NCBI GenBank assembly: GCA_045563675.1 | Contig: JBJLIX010000001.1 | Coordinates: 62,001-126,000 of the forward strand | From: AEGEAN-183 sp045563675 | GTDB lineage: Bacteria; Pseudomonadota; Gammaproteobacteria; Magnimaribacterales; Magnimaribacteraceae | DNA: 64,000 nt | Direction of reading: 5' to 3' | In this document: in pieces, positions 59,334-64,000 of the stretch | Numbering within the stretch: position 1 is the first letter of the stretch | Layout of the letters: each line of letters begins with the position of its first letter | The notes under the pieces: generated by a model | Databases searched by the model: none | What the model was told of the DNA's origin: nothing | The model's input: the letters and a program-made list of their open reading frames with translations, nothing else | Program-made: the position numbers and the translations under genes

Positions 59334-60197
59334 CTACTTCGATTTGTGGTGACTCAAATTTGATAGTAGTCTGTATACAGTCTCTCTTAAATCTTTTCTA
59401 TGAACAATCATGTCAATTGCCCCGTGGTCTAGTAGAAATTCACTTCTTTGGAATCCCTCAGGTAACTGAACTTTCAAAGTTTGCTCTATGACTCTAGGAC
59501 CTGTAAAACCAACTAAAGCCTTAGGTTCAGCAATATTAATATCTCCTAACATTGCGAGGCTTGCTGCTACTCCTCCGTAAATAGGGTCTATCATAATAGA
59601 GATATAAGGCAGCCCTGACTCTTTAAATTTTTGGAGTACCGCACTAGTTTTTGCCATTTGGTAAAGTGAAACCAATGATTCTTGCATCCTTGCCCCTCCG
59701 CTAGTAGAGAAACACACAAAAGGAATCTGTTTTTTTAGAGCGTAATTTACTCCCTCAACAAATTTCTGACCTACAATAGCTCCCATTGACCCTCCCATAA
59801 ACCTGAACTCAAAAGCAGCAGTTACTAAAGGAAGCTTTTCTAAAGATCCCTCCATGACAACTAAGGCTTCCTTTTCTTCGCTATTATTTTCTGCCTCAAT
59901 TAATCTATCTTTATAACGTTTAGTATCCTTAAACTTTAGCCAATCTACTGGGGTTTTGCCTCTAGCTAGTTCATGTTGGGTTTCTTGATCTAAAAATAAA
60001 TCCAATCTCTTCCTTGCACCAATTCTTATATGATGATCGCATTTGGGGCAAACGTAGAGATTAGCTTCAAGCTCTGGTACATATAAGATTGTGTTACAAG
60101 CGGAGCATGTTTTCCATAAACCTTCAGGAATAGAAGATTTTTTAGTGCTGTCCTTTTTTATAAAGGAAGGAAGAATTTTTTCAAACCAGTTGGCCAT
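59334..60197 (-). CDS. accD: Acetyl-CoA carboxylase carboxyltransferase beta subunit AccD
   Basis: AccD is half of the carboxyltransferase that makes malonyl-CoA in fatty acid synthesis. The 287-residue protein has an N-terminal zinc ribbon (Cys31, Cys34, Cys50, Cys53) and a crotonase-like carboxyltransferase domain (FSTSGGARMQESLVSL, DPIYGGVAASLAMLGD, GFTGPRVIEQT). It sits between trpA and folC, 2-3 bases from each, the conserved gammaproteobacterial order. Confidence 0.97.
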   Translation of the reverse strand: MANWFEKILPSFIKKDSTKKSSIPEGLWKTCSACNTILYVPELEANLYVCPKCDHHIRIGARKRLDLFLDQETQHELARGKTPVDWLKFKDTKRYKDRLIEAENNSEEKEALVVMEGSLEKLPLVTAAFEFRFMGGSMGAIVGQKFVEGVNYALKKQIPFVCFSTSGGARMQESLVSLYQMAKTSAVLQKFKESGLPYISIMIDPIYGGVAASLAMLGDINIAEPKALVGFTGPRVIEQTLKVQLPEGFQRSEFLLDHGAIDMIVHRKDLRETVYRLLSNLSHHKSK

Positions 60198-60199
60198 TT

Positions 60200-60997
60200 C
60201 TATTTTTTATTCAAAGCTTTAGATATCTCTTGAATTTTAATAGATAAAAGATTTTCTATCTTCTCTTTCTTTTCTCCCATAATATCAACAAATACGCTTC
60301 CCACTACGACTCCATCTGCTATATTCCTTACAGAAACAGTAGTTGCATGGTCTTTAATTCCAAATCCTATGACAATAGGTAATTCAGTCAAGTCCCTTAG
60401 TCTTGAAACTTTAGTTCTTACGTCATTTTCATTTAGTGTATTTGCTCCAGTTATTCCTTTAAGAGAAATATAATAGATATATCCTGAAGCACTTTTGCAT
60501 ATTTTTTCAATTCTTGATTTGTTGGTAGTTGGAGCAACAAGTCTTATAAGATCAAGCTCATTCTTCATTGTTTCTTGTGTGAAGTCTTCACTTTCTTCTA
60601 TAGGCATATCTACTATAAGAACTCCATCTACACCGCTTTTCTTGGCTTCACTAGAAAAAACCTTGCTTCCTAAAGATTCAAAAGTATTCATATACCCCAT
60701 TAACACAATAGGGGTTTCATTATTTTTCACTCTAAAAGTTTTCACTAGATTTAATGTGTCATTTAAAGAAACCTTATTCAAAAGAGCTCTTTCGTGACCT
60801 TTCTGTACGGAAGGCCCTTCAGCCATAGGGTCAGAAAAAGCTATTCCCAGTTCTATAACATGAACACCTTCTTTTACCATTAAATGCATTGCTTCAAGAG
60901 TTATTGAAATATCAGGATCACCAGATACTATATATCCAATTAGCGCTTTCTCTTTGCGCTTCTTTAGTTCTGAGAAAGCTTTTTTTATTCTCGCCAT
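60200..60997 (-). CDS. trpA: Tryptophan synthase alpha subunit TrpA
   Basis: TrpA cleaves indole-3-glycerol phosphate to indole. The 265-residue TIM barrel has catalytic Glu49 (VIELG), the flexible SDPMAEGP loop and DGVLIVDMPIEES. At position 60, where E. coli has catalytic Asp60, this protein has Glu (DPMAEGP). The phosphate-binding glycines near GFGIKDH and GVVVGSVFVD are intact. It is 1 base after trpB and 2 before accD. Confidence 0.95.
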   Translation of the reverse strand: MARIKKAFSELKKRKEKALIGYIVSGDPDISITLEAMHLMVKEGVHVIELGIAFSDPMAEGPSVQKGHERALLNKVSLNDTLNLVKTFRVKNNETPIVLMGYMNTFESLGSKVFSSEAKKSGVDGVLIVDMPIEESEDFTQETMKNELDLIRLVAPTTNKSRIEKICKSASGYIYYISLKGITGANTLNENDVRTKVSRLRDLTELPIVIGFGIKDHATTVSVRNIADGVVVGSVFVDIMGEKKEKIENLLSIKIQEISKALNKK

Positions 60998-62203
60998 TTA
61001 AAGTTTAATGCCCTCTATGTTTGCTACCGTATTTATATCTTTATCTCCTCTACCAGAAACATTTACAACAATGATTTTTGTTTTTTCCATAGATGAAGCT
61101 ACTTTCTTTACATAAGCTAAAGCATGAGCAGTTTCAAGTGCTGGCATAATGCCTTCAATAAGTGTCAACTCTTTAAAAGCATCTAAAGCCTCTTGGTCAT
61201 CTGCAGCCACATAATTAGCTCTTCCTATATCTTTCAACCATGCATGCTCAGGCCCTACCCCAGGATAATCCAATCCAGCTGAAATAGAATGGGTATCTTT
61301 TATTTGGCCCTTATTGTCTTGCATTAGATACGTTCTCATTCCATGCAATACTCCTTCGGTGCCATCATTCAAGGGTGCAGCATGTTTTCCAGTTTCTATT
61401 CCTAATCCAGCAGCTTCTACACCTATAAGCTCAATGTCTTTATTTTCTATAAAAGGATAAAAAAGACCCATTGCATTAGAACCTCCGCCAACACAAGCTA
61501 CCAACATATCTGGTAACTTACCAATTTCTTCCATACTTTGACTTAGCACCTCTTTTCCAACTATGGAATTAAAATCTCTAACTATCTGAGGATAGGGGTG
61601 AGGACCTGCGACACTTCCAATAATGTAATAAGTATCATCTACATTGGTTACCCAGTCTCTCATAGCTTCATTCATAGCATCTTTAAGAGTTCTTGTTCCA
61701 GAATTAACTGAAACAACTTCTGCACCTAAAATTTTAATTCTATAGACATTTAAGGACTGTCTTTTTATATCCTCCTCTCCCATAAAAATCACACATTCCA
61801 TGCCATGACGAGCTGCAACAGTTGCAGTAGCTACTCCATGCTGTCCTGCTCCAGTCTCTGCAATTATTCTCTTCTTACCCATATGTTTTGCTAGTAAGAT
61901 TTGGCCGACAGTATTGTTTATTTTATGGGCTCCTGTGTGATTTAAATCCTCTCTTTTAAGAAATATCTTTGCTCCACCCAGATGATTCGTCCATCTTTCT
62001 GCATAATAAAGTGGGGATGGCCTCCCAACAAAACTTTTTAAGTCTTTGCTTAATTCATTTTGAAATTTTTTGTTTTTCTTAATTAATTCGTACTGATCTG
62101 CTAATTCTTCAAGGGCAGGGACTAGAGTCTCAGCTACATAGACCCCCCCATAAATTCCAAAGTGACCCTTTGAATCAGGTAAGTTATCTTTCTTTTTAGA
62201 CAT
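60998..62203 (-). CDS. trpB: Tryptophan synthase beta subunit TrpB
   Basis: TrpB condenses indole with serine to form tryptophan using PLP. The 401-residue protein has the PLP lysine Lys94 (HTGAHKINNTVGQ), the AETGAGQHGVATA loop and the phosphate-binding GGGSNAMG. It is the canonical TrpB1 type. Its start overlaps trpF by 8 bases. Confidence 0.98.
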   Translation of the reverse strand: MSKKKDNLPDSKGHFGIYGGVYVAETLVPALEELADQYELIKKNKKFQNELSKDLKSFVGRPSPLYYAERWTNHLGGAKIFLKREDLNHTGAHKINNTVGQILLAKHMGKKRIIAETGAGQHGVATATVAARHGMECVIFMGEEDIKRQSLNVYRIKILGAEVVSVNSGTRTLKDAMNEAMRDWVTNVDDTYYIIGSVAGPHPYPQIVRDFNSIVGKEVLSQSMEEIGKLPDMLVACVGGGSNAMGLFYPFIENKDIELIGVEAAGLGIETGKHAAPLNDGTEGVLHGMRTYLMQDNKGQIKDTHSISAGLDYPGVGPEHAWLKDIGRANYVAADDQEALDAFKELTLIEGIMPALETAHALAYVKKVASSMEKTKIIVVNVSGRGDKDINTVANIEGIKL

Positions 62204-62825
62204 AAGATTCGTTTATTATTTTGATTAATTTTTCCATTTTTTCTAAATCTTTTATTCCAGGAGAAGATTCTACACCTGAACTAACATCTATTCCTTTACA
62301 CAAAGTAGAAGTTATTGCCTTCAAAACGTTATCTGCATTAAGCCCTCCAGCTACCAAATAATCCTTATCTATATTTTGGCCTTTAAAGAAATTCCAATTA
62401 AAAACCTTTCCTGTTCCTCCAAACTGTTTATTTATATAACTATCAAACAATATCATCCAAGCATTAGAATAATTTTGAGACCCTAATTCTAGATCTTCTT
62501 TCTTAGATACCCTAACGGCCTTTATGTACTCTCTTTCAAAAGACGAACAGAATTCTTGAGTTTCCTTTCCATGAAATTGCGGAATAATCTTAGGTGATAT
62601 ATCTAAGCAAGATCTTACATAATCAAAGGTGGGGTCAACAAAAACCATCACTGGAATAGTGTTTTCAGGTAACTCACGTATTATTTCTTTAACCTTCTCT
62701 TTAGGTATGTATCTTGCACTCTCCTCATACATATTAAACCCTATTGAATTTACATTTAAAGAAGTAGCTAGAGCAGCATCTTTAGTATTAGTAATACCAC
62801 AAATTTTTATAAAAAGTTTATTCAT
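62196..62825 (-). CDS. trpF: Phosphoribosylanthranilate isomerase TrpF
   Basis: TrpF isomerises phosphoribosylanthranilate in tryptophan synthesis. The 209-residue TIM barrel begins FIKICGITNTKDA (catalytic Cys7) and has VMVFVDP, the catalytic Asp in LFDSYINKQFGGTGKVFNW and the phosphate loop GIDVSSGVESSPG. It is separate from TrpC, as in Pseudomonas. It begins 43 bases after truA stop, the only noticeable gap in this operon. Confidence 0.95.
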   Translation of the reverse strand: MNKLFIKICGITNTKDAALATSLNVNSIGFNMYEESARYIPKEKVKEIIRELPENTIPVMVFVDPTFDYVRSCLDISPKIIPQFHGKETQEFCSSFEREYIKAVRVSKKEDLELGSQNYSNAWMILFDSYINKQFGGTGKVFNWNFFKGQNIDKDYLVAGGLNADNVLKAITSTLCKGIDVSSGVESSPGIKDLEKMEKLIKIINESYV

Positions 62826-62867
62826 TTCTAAGGTCGCGAGTCTATCAGATTAGCACTTATTGATTCA

Positions 62868-63659
62868 TTAGATATCACTATTTAGTAAGGAAGGAAGCTT
62901 AAATTTTCTTTTATATTTAGCACCTATAAAGTATAGGCCCTCTGCAGGAGAGGTCTTACCAGCCATATTCCTATCCCTTTGATCTAAAATAGTTTTTATT
63001 TGTTTTGCAGGGATTTTTCTACGTCCAACCTCTAAAAGAGTTCCCACAATTATTCTTACCATGTTAAGTAAAAAAGCATTAGCTGTTATTTCTATTGCTA
63101 CTAGTTCTTTTTTTTTGAAAACTCTTATTAAGTGTATATTCCTATACGGAGTTTTGGACTGACATGAAGAGGATCTAAAAGAAGTAAAATCTTGTTCTCC
63201 TTTTAGATGTAAAGAAGCTCTACGAATAGCTTTTAGATCTAAGTCTTCTTGAACCCACAAAGCTCTATCTCTCTCCAAAGCAGAAGGCAATAGAGAATTT
63301 CTAATAATATATCTGTAAGTTCTTGAAATGGCAGAAAACCTAGCATGAAAAGAATCAGGCACTTCTTTTGCCCAAAGAACTCTTATATCCTTTGGAAGCA
63401 AGGCATTTCCTCCTTTTACCCAAGACTTCATATCTCTTAAAGAGCTAGTATCAAAATGGATAATTTGATTATATGCATGAACACCAGCATCTGTTCGTCC
63501 ACTACAAACAATTTCTACATCCTGATCTGCAACTTTGCTTAAAGCATTTTCAAGAAAGCCTTGAACAGTTTCTTTAGTATTTTTTTGTTTTTGAAATCCT
63601 TTATACCTACTTCCTTGGTATTCAACTGCCAGAGCTATGCGTGATTTCTCTTTATCCAT
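62868..63659 (-). CDS. truA: tRNA pseudouridine synthase TruA
   Basis: TruA makes pseudouridine at tRNA positions 38-40. The 263-residue protein has the catalytic Asp57 in CSGRTDAGVHAYNQ, the FHARFSAISRTYRYII motif and the C-terminal FLLNMVRIIVGTLLEVG segment. The length is typical. It overlaps the upstream fimV-like gene by 8 bases. Confidence 0.96.
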   Translation of the reverse strand: MDKEKSRIALAVEYQGSRYKGFQKQKNTKETVQGFLENALSKVADQDVEIVCSGRTDAGVHAYNQIIHFDTSSLRDMKSWVKGGNALLPKDIRVLWAKEVPDSFHARFSAISRTYRYIIRNSLLPSALERDRALWVQEDLDLKAIRRASLHLKGEQDFTSFRSSSCQSKTPYRNIHLIRVFKKKELVAIEITANAFLLNMVRIIVGTLLEVGRRKIPAKQIKTILDQRDRNMAGKTSPAEGLYFIGAKYKRKFKLPSLLNSDI

Positions 63660-63999
63660 TCTTACTTTCTTCTATTTTAATTTTTAGAAGGTTAAATCTC
63701 TCTAATTGCTTCGGAGTCAGGTCACCCTTATTTGCTGTGATCTTTTTTAAACAATCATAAGCTTTTTCGAACTCTCTCATCTCAATAAAGCTTCTAGCTA
63801 GATTTATATTAGCTTCTACTGGGTCCCCTATATCACTCAGTCCGCTAACTGGAAGATTTGACATATTCTTATCTTTTTTTTCATAGTTGATTATGTAAAG
63901 TAAAAGAGAAAAGAAAAAAATACCAAGAAGCAGGCCCAACAAGCCTACAATCGAGAGTCCAGTTAAACTTTGAAATCCTATTTCAATTTTCTCTATAAA
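63652..63999 (-). CDS. fimV: FimV-like protein, C-terminal part (5' end outside window)
   Basis: The reading frame is open from the right edge, so the TTG at 63942 is internal. The visible 115 residues contain one membrane helix (about 15-36 of the fragment, IVGLLGLLLGIFFFSLLLYII) and a C-terminal helical domain VEANINLARSFIEMREFEKAYDCLKKITANKG, the FimV C-terminal TPR-like signature. FimV organises polar structures and type IV pili in Pseudomonas; here only position upstream of truA and this C-terminal domain support the call. Confidence 0.75.
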   Translation of the reverse strand, partial: FIEKIEIGFQSLTGLSIVGLLGLLLGIFFFSLLLYIINYEKKDKNMSNLPVSGLSDIGDPVEANINLARSFIEMREFEKAYDCLKKITANKGDLTPKQLERFNLLKIKIEESKNG

Positions 64000-64000
64000 G

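Noticed and set aside
1..64000. CRISPR arrays, insertion sequences, prophage or rRNA
   Set aside because: No regularly spaced repeats, transposase, integrase or phage structural genes and no rRNA signatures were seen on either strand.

Overview
ORGANISM. The window is AT-rich, densely packed gammaproteobacterial chromosome, probably from a streamlined marine lineage such as SAR86; that placement is an inference from gene content and composition, not a phylogeny. Several neighbourhoods match the textbook gammaproteobacterial order: smc-zipA-ligA, fimV-truA-trpF-trpB-trpA-accD-folC-cvpA-purF, divergent purL/mltF, cysS-cyclophilin-lpxH and a complete ccmABCDEFGHI operon. There is no rRNA, CRISPR array, insertion sequence or prophage. 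No stretch without a gene exceeds about 170 bases. LAYOUT. 1-7.7 kb: the 3' part of mnmC, then a leftward smc-zipA-ligA-transglycosylase-DUF4136 lipoprotein cluster; the SMC protein is only 827 residues and shows no recognisable hinge. 7.8-14.2 kb: leftward ccmABCDEFGHI cytochrome c maturation operon, including a 50-residue CcmD. 14.3-18 kb: hisI, tRNA-Arg(CCT), an acyl-CoA carboxylase beta-type subunit and an aldehyde dehydrogenase, closed by a hairpin terminator. 18-20.9 kb: a leftward accessory operon of sulfotransferase, small P-loop kinase, nucleotidyltransferase and 2-hydroxyacid dehydrogenase, probably a small-molecule or surface-modification pathway. 21-25.3 kb: amidohydrolase, selO, a TonB_C-like periplasmic protein, a YjbR protein, tRNA-Ser(GCT) and a YbaN protein. 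25.3-32.5 kb: iron/haem region with a haem-type TonB receptor, a His-rich membrane protein, ferrochelatase, a siderophore-type TonB receptor and an FTR1 permease, with Fur-like sites before the last two and a structured 3' region ending in a terminator. 32.5-39.4 kb: a small membrane protein, lysC, alaS, a dienelactone hydrolase, a gamma carbonic anhydrase and two Nudix hydrolases. 39.4-46.2 kb: purL, an N-terminally reduced mltF and uvrB. 46.3-53.4 kb: tRNA-Asn(GTT), a four-cysteine PD-(D/E)XK nuclease, cysS, an anchored cyclophilin, lpxH, an unknown anchored protein, umuDC behind a consensus LexA box, miaE and a DUF1289 protein. 53.5-64 kb: acnB, then leftward purF, cvpA, folC, accD, trpA, trpB, trpF, truA and the 3' end of a fimV-like gene that runs off the window. 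HOW THE GENES WORK TOGETHER. Most are housekeeping: DNA ligation and condensation, haem attachment to cytochromes, tryptophan and purine synthesis, aminoacylation, tRNA modification and lipid A. The accessory content is the iron/haem region, the 18-21 kb operon and umuDC. The most noteworthy observations are the hinge-less SMC, the kinase/nucleotidyltransferase/sulfotransferase operon, two tRNA genes each ending five bases before a start codon, a candidate structured RNA at 29.2-29.4 kb and twin palindromes between purL and mltF.
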